Source: DASXRA01 sp036558905
Lineage (GTDB): Bacteria; Actinomycetota; Actinomycetes; Mycobacteriales; Jatrophihabitantaceae
Length of the DNA: 40,934 bases
Reading direction: 5' to 3'
Assembly (NCBI GenBank): GCA_036558905.1
Contig: DATBER010000160.1
Location: 1 to 40,934 of the forward strand
This document shows positions 24,430-32,129 of this stretch, one piece after another (the first letter of the stretch is position 1; every line of letters starts with the position of its first letter). The notes below the pieces were generated by a model. That model worked only from the letters and a program-made list of their open reading frames with translations. It did no database searches and had not been told where the DNA came from. The position numbers were made by a program, and so were the translations under genes.

Positions 24430-25917
24430 GTGGTGGCACGTCGCTCGTCGGTCATCGTGTCGGGCACGGTCGGGGCGGTCGCGGCAGCTGTCGTGGTGGC
24501 GTTCGGGGCGATTCCGCAAGCGACGGCGGCGGCCCCCGTGTCGCAGTCGACCGGACGGTTCCTGTCCGGGCAGATCGGCTCGGCCGACTTCGACCAGGTC
24601 GCGGCCCTCAATGGCGAGTCCGCGGTGAACACCGGCGGCGCGGCGGTAACCAAGCAGCACTCCCTGTCGGCCAGCCTGCTGGGTCAGCAGCTACTGAACC
24701 TGCCCGGCGGCGTGCAGCTGCCCGGCGGCGGTGTGCTCACCCTTGGCGCGATCAACCAGTATGCGCAGGCGGATCCGGACGGCAGCGCGCACGGCGCATC
24801 CGGCGCGGTCACCAACTCCGGGGCCATCGGCTTCGGCAACGGCGGCGCGCCGCAGTCCGACGCCCGCCTGGTGCTCGGCGACGTACCGGCGATCCCCGGC
24901 GTCGACGTCGGCGGCATACCGAGCATCGGCAAGCTCACCGTCACGGTCGGCGCGTTGGCCGCCACGGCCGACCAGGCCAAGGGCTCCACCGGCACCCAGA
25001 CCGGCGACTACCAGCTGGCCGGCCTCAAGCTCACGGTCAGCAGCCCGCTGCTGACCAACGTCATCAAGCAGCTCACCACCCAGCTCGACTCGCTGCTCGG
25101 GCAGCTGTCCGGGGCGAGCGGCCTGCCGGTGGCGGGCGGCATCGTCGGCAGCTGCGACGTCAGCTCGATGAGCCAGGCGCTCCAGTCGTTCGGCGACTTC
25201 AGCTTCGCCGGCGGCGCCATCACCGGCAGCCTGACCGGCGGCACGCTGACCATCGACCTGGCGCAGCTGCTCAAGTCCGTGCTCAACCTGGACCTGAACA
25301 GCCTGCCGCCGAACACCCACCTGTTCGCCTACCTGGCGCAGGCGCTGCCCCAGGCTCTGGCCAACGGACTCAAGGAGCTGCAGGGCACGCTGGGCGACCT
25401 GTTCGACAAGCTGACCACGCTGACGGACAACAAGTGCACGGCCCCGATCAAGACGGTGATCGATCCGGTTTCGACGCTCGGCCGGGAAGCGCTCGGCAAG
25501 ATCGTCCAGCCGCTGAGCAGCTCGCTGAGCACCGGAGCGAACAGCCTGTCACCGCTATTTACCGGGCTGGCCAAGCAACTCCAGCAATTGATCGACCCAG
25601 TCGTAAACGTGCAAGAACGTAGTAGTGGGACGTTCACCGAGCGGGCGTTGCAACTGAATCTGATCGGTGATCCGGCCGCGCGATTGAATCTCGCGTCGGC
25701 GTCGGTCGGACCCAGTCAACTGCCGGCGACCATTCCGACCACGCCGGTTCGCCCGGCCCCGAGCTCGCCGACTCCGCCGCCGCACCTGGCGAACACCGGC
25801 GCGACGGTTGTACTCACAAAGATTGCCCTGTTCGGCCTGCTGGGTGTCTGCCTCGGCGGGGCTCTGTTCGGCGCGACGATCGGCGTACGGCGGCGAATGC
25901 GCGGCGGCACCGGCTGA
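24430..25917 (+). CDS. Sortase-anchored surface protein, choice-of-anchor G-like
   Basis: This is a 495-aa exported protein. The signal peptide covers about residues 1-35 (ending ATAAAP). The body is Gly/Ser/Thr/Leu-rich with repeated SLLGQ, LNLPGG and QLPGGG elements and resembles the actinobacterial choice-of-anchor G family. A Pro-rich spacer (PTTPVRPAPSSPTPPPH) leads to LANTG at 453-457, then a membrane helix and a basic tail (RRRMRGG). This is a complete sorting signal of the LAxTG type used by class E sortases. GGAGG six bases before GTG 24430 fixes the start. Its role on the surface is unknown. No sortase is in the window. Confidence 0.82.
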   Translation: MVARRSSVIVSGTVGAVAAAVVVAFGAIPQATAAAPVSQSTGRFLSGQIGSADFDQVAALNGESAVNTGGAAVTKQHSLSASLLGQQLLNLPGGVQLPGGGVLTLGAINQYAQADPDGSAHGASGAVTNSGAIGFGNGGAPQSDARLVLGDVPAIPGVDVGGIPSIGKLTVTVGALAATADQAKGSTGTQTGDYQLAGLKLTVSSPLLTNVIKQLTTQLDSLLGQLSGASGLPVAGGIVGSCDVSSMSQALQSFGDFSFAGGAITGSLTGGTLTIDLAQLLKSVLNLDLNSLPPNTHLFAYLAQALPQALANGLKELQGTLGDLFDKLTTLTDNKCTAPIKTVIDPVSTLGREALGKIVQPLSSSLSTGANSLSPLFTGLAKQLQQLIDPVVNVQERSSGTFTERALQLNLIGDPAARLNLASASVGPSQLPATIPTTPVRPAPSSPTPPPHLANTGATVVLTKIALFGLLGVCLGGALFGATIGVRRRMRGGTG

Positions 25918-26047
25918 CCAGAAGCTGCGGAATTGTCCGCGCTGCGGGCCCACCAGGACGGGCGGCGGCTCGACGAAGAACTCGGCTGGGCCGTGCCGGG
26001 CTCGCTGGTGACCGATCCTTGGGGCGCGACGTTCGGCGTGCGCGAGC
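25918..26047 (+). pseudogene. Possible gene-end fragment between convergent genes
   Basis: Directly after the surface protein stop, the same frame stays open for about 46 codons and reads protein-like (LDEELGWAVPGS, TDPWGATFGVREL) up to a TGA near 26065-26067. It has no start codon or ribosome-binding site. It could be the 3' scar of a lost gene. I do not recognise the family. Confidence 0.2.
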
Positions 26048-27256
26048 TCAGCCGGCCGTGTAAGTGACGATGCCCAGGCACATCTCGTCGGAGGATCCCT
26101 CGCCCCACACCACGTAGCGCGGCGGCAACTTGCGCAGCTCCGGGAGCTTCTCGCGCAGCGTCGCGTCGTGGGTGCACGTGACGCGCAGCATGTCGCCGGC
26201 CTGCCCGGTGACCGGCCGGGCGAGCACGGTGGCCCGCTGGTTGTCGAAGTCCCACACCTTGACGTCGAGCAGGTTCTGCGTCGTGCCGTTCCGGCGGTTC
26301 AGGTCGATGCGGATGGATCGGCCGAGCAGGTGCATGTGCCCGGCCACCGCCCGGATCGTGATCGTGTCGCCGACCGGGCGGGCGCAGGCCTGGGTCGGGC
26401 CGGCCCTCGGGCGGCTGATCGATCCGCCGCACAGCAGTTGCAGTCCGGCCACCGTCCGGCCGGCTTGCGCGCCGAACCGCCGGACGAGGTCGAACACCGA
26501 CGCGTCACGGTTGCACAGCGGGCCCGACTGCCCGGCCGGGCAGGGCAGCTCGATCGGCGCCGGCAGCAGGAACGTGTGCAGGGCCAGCAGGTGCGAGCCG
26601 GCCGGCGCAACGCGCAGGTGCACCTCGGTGTCGTCGACGCCGCCTCCGTTGAGCAGGTTGTAGTGCATCTGCAGGATCAGCCGGGTGCCCGGCGCGAGCG
26701 GCTGGCCGGTGCCGGCGGCGAAGCGCTGCTCGCCCCCGGCCGTGGCCCAGGCCGCTACCCAGGGCGCGGAGTTCAGCCCGCCGAGGACGTCGTTGTCGCC
26801 GGGCAGGCCGGGGTCACCGAAACACGACCAGCCCAGCCGCGGGTCGCTCGCGTCCTTGGCCTCGGCGGCGGCGACCTGCCCGCGCTCGACCCGGTACAGG
26901 ATCGCGTGGTGGACGATCTTGGGATTGCCCGGCTGGAGCACCACCCCGGACAGAAACACCGACGACGTGATCTTCGGGTCGAGCAGGATGCACCGGTAGT
27001 CGTCGGTGCCGCCGGCCTCGGCCTGTGGATGGTACGAGCCACCCGGCATGGCCAGGTCGGTCCACCGCTCACCGGGACGCAGCGCGGCGGCGGGCACCCG
27101 GGGCGCGCGCGGTTGCGCGCTGGTCGATGCCGGTCCAGCCGGGCGCGACGATTCGGCCGGTAACGGCGCGGACCGAGTGGTGGACGTGCAGGCGGCCAGC
27201 CCCACGGCGAGCACGCCGGCGATCGCGACGACGGTCAGCCGGGCGGGTGTGGGCAC
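26048..27256 (-). CDS. PHM/DBM-like copper type II monooxygenase lipoprotein
   Basis: This is a 402-aa exported lipoprotein. The lipobox LAAC places the lipidated Cys at residue 23, followed by a Ser/Pro/Ala-rich linker to about residue 60. The body has the metal ligands of copper type II ascorbate-dependent monooxygenases in order: His116-His117 (KIVHHAILY) and His198 (LQMHYN) for the first copper; His307 and His309 (AGHMHLLG) and Met392 (SDEMCLG) for the second. Cys pairs typical of the fold are present. In animals this family hydroxylates peptides or dopamine; bacterial substrates are mostly unknown. The GTG start at 27256 gives a normal signal peptide. It is a lone gene. Confidence 0.82.
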   Translation of the reverse strand: MPTPARLTVVAIAGVLAVGLAACTSTTRSAPLPAESSRPAGPASTSAQPRAPRVPAAALRPGERWTDLAMPGGSYHPQAEAGGTDDYRCILLDPKITSSVFLSGVVLQPGNPKIVHHAILYRVERGQVAAAEAKDASDPRLGWSCFGDPGLPGDNDVLGGLNSAPWVAAWATAGGEQRFAAGTGQPLAPGTRLILQMHYNLLNGGGVDDTEVHLRVAPAGSHLLALHTFLLPAPIELPCPAGQSGPLCNRDASVFDLVRRFGAQAGRTVAGLQLLCGGSISRPRAGPTQACARPVGDTITIRAVAGHMHLLGRSIRIDLNRRNGTTQNLLDVKVWDFDNQRATVLARPVTGQAGDMLRVTCTHDATLREKLPELRKLPPRYVVWGEGSSDEMCLGIVTYTAG

Positions 27257-27265
27257 GCGTACATC

Positions 27266-27595
27266 ATGACCGGCCGACCCGTAGTGCGCCGGAGCGATGT
27301 TTCACCGATCCGACTCTTACGAACCGATGACACGCCGGGGGCGCGGAACCGATCGGGCGCTCGGCGACGAACGAGCAACCACAACTGGCAGATCGAGGTG
27401 GCGCGCGACGGTGTGGCCCCGCAGCACGTCGCGGTGATCGCCCGGACGGTCGGCGACCGTAAAGCCCCGACGGCCGTGTTCCCGGCCCTGGCCGAGGGCA
27501 CGTATCGCCTCCACCGCAAACCCGACGGGCCGGTGCGGCTGCATGCGAGGGTGGTCGGCCGGCGGATCACCGAGGCCCGCTGGCCCGACGGCTGA
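27266..27595 (+). CDS. Hypothetical protein or C-terminal domain fragment
   Basis: A 109-codon forward frame opens at ATG 27266. Its last 70 residues look real: NHNWQIEVARDG, then APTAVFPALAEGTYRLH, then GGR-like RITEARWPDG, a small beta domain common at the ends of actinobacterial proteins. The first 38 residues are Arg-rich and look like non-coding sequence. No ribosome-binding site is seen. It may be the surviving 3' end of a larger gene. Function unknown. Confidence 0.4.
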   Translation: MTGRPVVRRSDVSPIRLLRTDDTPGARNRSGARRRTSNHNWQIEVARDGVAPQHVAVIARTVGDRKAPTAVFPALAEGTYRLHRKPDGPVRLHARVVGRRITEARWPDG

Positions 27596-27599
27596 TCGC

Positions 27600-28385
27600 T
27601 CAGGAGCTGGGCAGCGCGATGCCCGAACGCTCGGCGCAGTAGGCCAGCAGGGCGTCCTGCCGGGCGACGTCGTGCACGTCGGGATGGGTGCGGTTGGGTC
27701 GCCCATGGTAGAAGTGCTCGCCCGTGACGCTGGCCTCGGCGTCGTCACTGACCGCCAGCCACACCTGCGTGGTCGGGCCCGCGTCCAGGTCGTCGGGTGC
27801 GGCGGCGCCGCCCATCCTGGTCGCCACCCAGCCGGGATCGACCGAGTTGGCCAGCACGTCCGGCCAGTGCCGCGCGACCGCGAAGGCCAGCATGGTGTCG
27901 AACAGCTTGCTGTCGGAGTAGGCCTGCGAGCCGCTCCACCGGCGCCGCTCCCACTGCGCGTCGCTCAGGTCGGAGTTGCCGCCGCGCTGCATGCCCGAAC
28001 TGAGGTAGACCAGCCGGGCCGGCCGCTGGATCAGCGCGGTCAGCACGTACGGCGCCAGCACGTTGATCGCGAAGACGTGGGCCAGCCCGTCCGGTGTGAT
28101 CAGCCGGCGGGGCTCGCGGTAGCCGACGGCCGCGTTGTGGATGACGGCGTGGTGGCGGCCCAGCGCGTTGACCTGGTCGGCCACCGCGCGCATCTCGGCG
28201 ACGCTACCCAGGTCGCCGACGGCCACTGCATCGGCCTGCGGCACCTCGGCCCGGGCGTCGTCCGCCCGCCGCTCGTTACGCGCGTGCAGCGTGACTGCAT
28301 GTCCCTGCTCGACCAGTCGGCGGGCGGCCAGCAGACCCAGTCCGTCGGCGGATCCGGTGACGAAGACGCGTGCCATGGCTTCCAT
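27600..28385 (-). CDS. Short-chain dehydrogenase/reductase (SDR)
   Basis: This is an NAD(P)-dependent oxidoreductase of 261 aa. The cofactor motif TGSADGLG is at about 10-17, the NAG-type segment reads HNAAVG, and the catalytic YxxxK is seen as AYSDSK after the Ser in YLSSG. It resembles the retinol dehydrogenase/protochlorophyllide-reductase-like SDRs common in actinobacteria. A second ATG at 28376 is equally possible and would shorten it by three residues. It lies downstream of the MFS gene but is separated from it by a strong hairpin (28392-28422). Confidence 0.9.
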   Translation of the reverse strand: MEAMARVFVTGSADGLGLLAARRLVEQGHAVTLHARNERRADDARAEVPQADAVAVGDLGSVAEMRAVADQVNALGRHHAVIHNAAVGYREPRRLITPDGLAHVFAINVLAPYVLTALIQRPARLVYLSSGMQRGGNSDLSDAQWERRRWSGSQAYSDSKLFDTMLAFAVARHWPDVLANSVDPGWVATRMGGAAAPDDLDAGPTTQVWLAVSDDAEASVTGEHFYHGRPNRTHPDVHDVARQDALLAYCAERSGIALPSS

Positions 28386-28391
28386 GATGAA

Positions 28392-28422
28392 CGCCCGCCC
28401 CGGCTTCGGGCCGGAGCGGGCG
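28392..28422 (-). terminator. Rho-independent-like hairpin between MFS and SDR genes
   Basis: The arms CGCCCGCCCCGGC (28392-28404) and GCCGGAGCGGGCG (28410-28422) pair with one mismatch around a five-base loop that begins TTCG. It lies 14 bases after the MFS stop on the reverse strand. No U-run follows, as is common in this phylum. Confidence 0.7.
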
Positions 28423-28435
28423 TACCCACAAGGGG

Positions 28436-29947
28436 TCAGTGCGACGTGCGCGCCTGGCGCGGCAACAGCCAGCCCACCGCGAACGCCACGGCGATGAGCA
28501 CGAGCGTGATCAGCAAGGTGTCCTGAGCCGCGACGAGGTGCCGGCCGGCCGCGCGGGCCGCACCCGGGCCGCCGTCCTCCAGCCGGATCTTGCCGAAGAA
28601 CAGGGTGGCCAGCACCGCGACGCCGAGCGAGGCGCCCAGCTGCTGCAGCGACTCCAGCAGCCCGGATGCCGAGCCGACCTCGTGGTCGTCGATCTCGCCC
28701 ATGATGATGCTGAACACCGGCACGAAGATCATGCCCATGCCGAACCCGAAGATGACCAGCCCCGGCGCGACGACGCCCACACCCACACCGCCGTCGACGG
28801 CCCGCAGCGAGAAGTACAGGACAGCTGTACCAACTGCCATGATGGCCAGGCCGATGTGCAGGATCGGACGTCCCACCGCCGTCGCGGCCCAGGCCCCGAC
28901 ACCGGTGCCGAGGAAGGCACCCACGGCGAGCCCGGCCGAGTACAGGCTGGCGGTCAGCGGACTGTAGCCCAGCCCGACCTGCAGGAACAGGCCGACGGTC
29001 AGGCCGAAGCCGACGACCGTACCGAAGAAGACCAGCACGAACACGATGCCCGAGGCGTAAGACCGCTTGCGCAGCACGCTGAACTCGATCAGCGGGCTCC
29101 GGCCGCGGCGGACGCGGTGACGCTGCTGCCCCCCGAAGGCGACCAGCACCGGAACCGCCGCCGCCAGCACGCCGAAGATCCAGGCCGGCCAGCCGAGCGA
29201 GCGGCCGTCGACGAGCGGGAACACGATCAGGAAGCTGGCCAGCGCCATCAGCACCGTGCCGACCGCGTCCAACCGCAACCCGTTGCGCCGCGGCGCCGCA
29301 GCGGGCAGCACCCGCGCCCCGACGAGCAGGGCGAACGCGCCGATCGGCAGGTTGATCAGGAACAGCGCGCGCCAGTCGGTGCCGAGCACGTCGGCCTTGA
29401 TCAGCAGGCCGGCCACCACCGGACCGGCCACTGTGGACAGTCCGATCACCGGGCCGAGCGCCGCGAACGCCTTGCCCATCTGGGCCGGCGGGAAGAGGTC
29501 ACGGATCAGCCCGAAGCACTGCGGAGTCAGCGCGGCGGCCGACAGGCCCTGTATCACCCGGGCGGCGATCAGCGACTCCGACGACCACGCGAACGCGCAG
29601 GCGGCCGACGACAGCACGAAGCCGCTGAGGCCGACCATCAGCATCCGCTTGCGGCCGAACATGTCGCCGAGCCGCCCGCCGGTCAGCAGCCCGACCGCGA
29701 TGGCCAGCGTGTAGGCCGCGGCGATCCACTCGAGCGCCGAGGTCGACATCGACAGGTCACGCTGGATCGACGGGGCCGCGACGTTGACGATCGTCGAGTC
29801 CGTGATGTTCATGATCATCGCCGCGAGCACGACGGCGAAACCGGTCCACTGCTTGCCAAGGCGCCTGGACTCACGGTCGGCGCGCCGCGTGCCCCGGTCG
29901 CGCATGTCCTGGACGTCCTGTACGCGCCGTTCGAGGACGCTCGTCAT
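28436..29947 (-). CDS. MFS drug-exporter-type transporter, DHA2 (14-TM, EmrB/QacA) family
   Basis: This is a 503-aa membrane protein, the usual size for proton-driven 14-TM exporters. Motif A is clear between TM2 and TM3 (GGRLGDMFGRKR), the first helix holds the DHA2-type DSTIVNVAAP segment, and motif C is seen as GPVIGLSTVAGPVVAG. About 30 charged cytoplasmic residues precede TM1. GGGAGACC lies upstream of the ATG. It is divergent to a WYL regulator, and a 12-bp direct repeat at 29964-29988 in the gap is the likely control site. Confidence 0.92.
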   Translation of the reverse strand: MTSVLERRVQDVQDMRDRGTRRADRESRRLGKQWTGFAVVLAAMIMNITDSTIVNVAAPSIQRDLSMSTSALEWIAAAYTLAIAVGLLTGGRLGDMFGRKRMLMVGLSGFVLSSAACAFAWSSESLIAARVIQGLSAAALTPQCFGLIRDLFPPAQMGKAFAALGPVIGLSTVAGPVVAGLLIKADVLGTDWRALFLINLPIGAFALLVGARVLPAAAPRRNGLRLDAVGTVLMALASFLIVFPLVDGRSLGWPAWIFGVLAAAVPVLVAFGGQQRHRVRRGRSPLIEFSVLRKRSYASGIVFVLVFFGTVVGFGLTVGLFLQVGLGYSPLTASLYSAGLAVGAFLGTGVGAWAATAVGRPILHIGLAIMAVGTAVLYFSLRAVDGGVGVGVVAPGLVIFGFGMGMIFVPVFSIIMGEIDDHEVGSASGLLESLQQLGASLGVAVLATLFFGKIRLEDGGPGAARAAGRHLVAAQDTLLITLVLIAVAFAVGWLLPRQARTSH

Positions 29948-29963
29948 CTCTTGGTCTCCCTCA

Positions 29964-29988
29964 TCGGTCGAACTGTTCGGTCGAACTG
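29964..29988. promoter_or_regulatory. Twin 12-bp direct repeat, likely operator
   Basis: TCGGTCGAACTG occurs at 29964-29975 and again at 29977-29988, a 13-base period. The junction also creates a perfect palindrome CGAAC-T-GTTCG (29969-29979). It lies 17-41 bases before the MFS start, close to a TTGACT hexamer (30011-30006, reverse). Confidence 0.6.
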
Positions 29989-30053
29989 ACAGGGGCTACG
30001 CTAGGAGTCAATCAGGAACATTTCTTTCCGCTTTAGGAACTAGTTTTCGGGCC

Positions 30054-31022
30054 ATGGCAGAAACATCAGCTCGACTCCTGAACCTGTTGTCGTTGCTGCA
30101 GACACCGCGCGAGTGGCCGGGCCCCGAGCTGGCCCGCCGGCTCGGCGTCACCACCCGGACGGTGCGCAACGACGTCGAACGCCTGCGCCAGCTGGGCTAT
30201 CCGGTGCAGGCCACCCGCGGGGCGGTCGGGGGTTACCGCCTCTCGGCCGGCACCGCCATGCCGCCCCTGTTGCTCGACGACGAGGAAGCCGTGGCGATCG
30301 CGGTCAGCCTGCGCACCACCACGGGCGGCGCCGTCGAGGGTCTGGAGGAGACGGCGCTACGCGCGCTGACCAAACTGCAGCAGGTGCTGCCGACCCGGCT
30401 GGGCCGGCGCGTCGACGCGCTGCAGTCGCACACCGCGCGGGTCGGCGCGCAGCGGCGTGGACCGCAGATCGACGGCCGGCTGCTGGCCCTCATCGCGGCG
30501 ACCGCCCGCGACCGCGAGATCATGCGGTTCGCCTACTCCGACCACTCGGGGTCGGCCACCGAGCGGCGGGTCGAGCCGTACCGCCTGGTCAACTGGGGCC
30601 GACGGTGGTACCTGGTGGCTTTCGACGTCGAGCGCGACGACTGGCGCACCTTCCGCGTCGACCGGATGGCCGAGCCCCGATCCGTCGGGCACCGGTTCAC
30701 CGCGCGGGCGCTGCCGGCCGACGACATCGCCGGCTACGTCGCCGAGAAGACCCGCCAGGTGCAGATGAAGGTGCGCGGCCGGCTGATCGTGCACCTGCCG
30801 GCCGCCGACGTGGCCGGCCGGATGGGCCCGTGGACCGAGGGCAGCATCGAGGCGCTCGGCCCCGATCGCTGCCTGGTTCAGCTCGGCGGGCGCTCGGTCG
30901 AGGACATCGCCTTCTGGATCGGCATCCTCGACGTCGACTTCGAAGTGGTCGACTCCCCCGAGCTGGCCGCCGCCGTGCACCGGGTCGCCGACCGGTATAC
31001 CCGCGCCACGGTCAGCCCCTGA
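30054..31022 (+). CDS. WYL-domain transcriptional regulator
   Basis: This is a 322-aa DNA-binding protein. The N-terminal HTH_11-type winged helix spans about residues 1-60 (GPELARRLGVTTRTVRNDVE). The WYL domain follows at about 145-215 (IMRFAYSDHSG, ERRVEPYRLVNWGRRWYLVAFD), then a WCX-type C-terminal domain. WYL domains sense nucleic acids or small ligands in several bacterial regulators. The ATG at 30054 places the HTH at the N-terminus; an upstream extension would run into the divergent MFS gene. It is the likely regulator of that MFS exporter by position. Confidence 0.9.
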   Translation: MAETSARLLNLLSLLQTPREWPGPELARRLGVTTRTVRNDVERLRQLGYPVQATRGAVGGYRLSAGTAMPPLLLDDEEAVAIAVSLRTTTGGAVEGLEETALRALTKLQQVLPTRLGRRVDALQSHTARVGAQRRGPQIDGRLLALIAATARDREIMRFAYSDHSGSATERRVEPYRLVNWGRRWYLVAFDVERDDWRTFRVDRMAEPRSVGHRFTARALPADDIAGYVAEKTRQVQMKVRGRLIVHLPAADVAGRMGPWTEGSIEALGPDRCLVQLGGRSVEDIAFWIGILDVDFEVVDSPELAAAVHRVADRYTRATVSP

Positions 31023-31077
31023 CGTAGGACTACTTCTCGGCGATCAGCCCGTCGCGCACCCGGGACACCCTGAGCAG

Positions 31078-31092
31078 TGTCCACTGTGGACA
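31078..31092. promoter_or_regulatory. Palindrome TGTCCAC-T-GTGGACA
   Basis: A perfect 7-1-7 palindrome lies about 90 bases before the alpha/beta hydrolase start. A further GGACAC (31063-31068) and the overlapping GTGTCC (31077-31082) form a second inverted pair. Such clustered half-sites look like a TetR-type operator, but no TetR gene is near. Confidence 0.45.
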
Positions 31093-31180
31093 GTGGCGGA
31101 CCCGCTCGCGGCACTGCAAAGCTGGGACGGACAGGCGCGGGTGGCCCGGGGGCGCCCGCCGCGACCGCGAAAGGCGACGC

Positions 31181-32059
31181 GTGTTCCCTGGCTTCGAGCG
31201 CTTCGACGAATTCGACCTGTCCGTTCGCGGGACGACGATTCACGGGCGGGTGGCCGGTAACGGACCGCCGTTGCTGCTGCTGCACGGCATCCCCGAGACC
31301 CACCTCATGTGGCACCGGGTGGCGCCGGCCCTGACCGAGCAGCACACCGTCGTCGTCACCGACCTGCGCGGCTACGGCGCGAGTGGCACGCCGCCGAGCA
31401 CCGCCGACCACGCGCCGTACTCGATGCGCGAGATCGCCGCCGACCAGGTCGAGGTGATGCGCCGTCTCGGCCACGAGCGGTTCGGGGTGGCCGGCCACGA
31501 CCGGGGCGCCCGCTGCGCCTACCGGATGGCGCTCGACCATCCCGACGCAGTGACGCGTCTTGCCGTGCTCGACATCGTCCCAACCGGCACCGCCTTCGCG
31601 CGGGCCGACCGGGCGTTCAGCCTCGGCTACTGGGTCTGGACGTTCCTGGCCGCGCCCTGTCCGGTGCCCGAGACGCTGATCGCGGCGTCGCCGGCCACCG
31701 TCGTCGACCACATGCTCGACGCCTGGTCGACCGCCGACGCCTTCCCGTCGGAGATCCGGGCTGCGTACGTCGAGGCCTTCTGCGACCCGGACACCGTGCA
31801 CGCCATCTGCGAGGAGTACCGGGCCGCGGCCACCCTCGACTTCGAGCACGACCAGGCCGATCACGGCCGGATCAAGATCAGCTGCCCGGTGCTGGCCCTG
31901 TGGAGCGACTCCGGGGCGGTCGCCGAGTGGTACGAGCCGCTCGAGGTGTGGGGCGAGTGGGCCGACGACGTGCGCGGCGGCCCGATCGCGGCCGGGCACT
32001 TCCTGCCCGAAGAGGCGCCGGACGAGACGATCCGGCAGTTGCGCGACTTCTTCGGCTGA
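31181..32059 (+). CDS. Alpha/beta hydrolase, fluoroacetate dehalogenase/epoxide hydrolase-like
   Basis: This is a 292-aa cytoplasmic hydrolase. The oxyanion motif HGIPET is at 35-40, the Asp nucleophile is Asp107 in GHDRGAR (with Arg108 and Arg111, as in fluoroacetate dehalogenase), the acid is Asp131 (VLDIVPT) and the base His273 (GHFLPEEAP). The whole C-terminal part closely follows fluoroacetate dehalogenases. The halide-pocket His before Trp153 is Val152 here (YWVWTFLA), so fluoride release may be lost and an epoxide or other haloacid substrate is possible. GTG 31181 has GAAAGG seven bases upstream. Confidence 0.87.
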   Translation: MFPGFERFDEFDLSVRGTTIHGRVAGNGPPLLLLHGIPETHLMWHRVAPALTEQHTVVVTDLRGYGASGTPPSTADHAPYSMREIAADQVEVMRRLGHERFGVAGHDRGARCAYRMALDHPDAVTRLAVLDIVPTGTAFARADRAFSLGYWVWTFLAAPCPVPETLIAASPATVVDHMLDAWSTADAFPSEIRAAYVEAFCDPDTVHAICEEYRAAATLDFEHDQADHGRIKISCPVLALWSDSGAVAEWYEPLEVWGEWADDVRGGPIAAGHFLPEEAPDETIRQLRDFFG

Positions 32060-32081
32060 GAAGCAGGCGCCCGGCAGCCGT

Positions 32082-32117
32082 CGGCCCCACGCACACAGGA
32101 CGAGGTGCGTGGGGCCG
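32082..32117. terminator. Bidirectional terminator, 13-bp perfect stem
   Basis: CGGCCCCACGCAC (32082-32094) and its exact complement (32105-32117) flank a ten-base loop. It lies between the convergent hydrolase (ends 32059) and hexosaminidase (ends 32130) genes. Confidence 0.8.
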
Positions 32118-32129
32118 GCGGGCAGGGGG

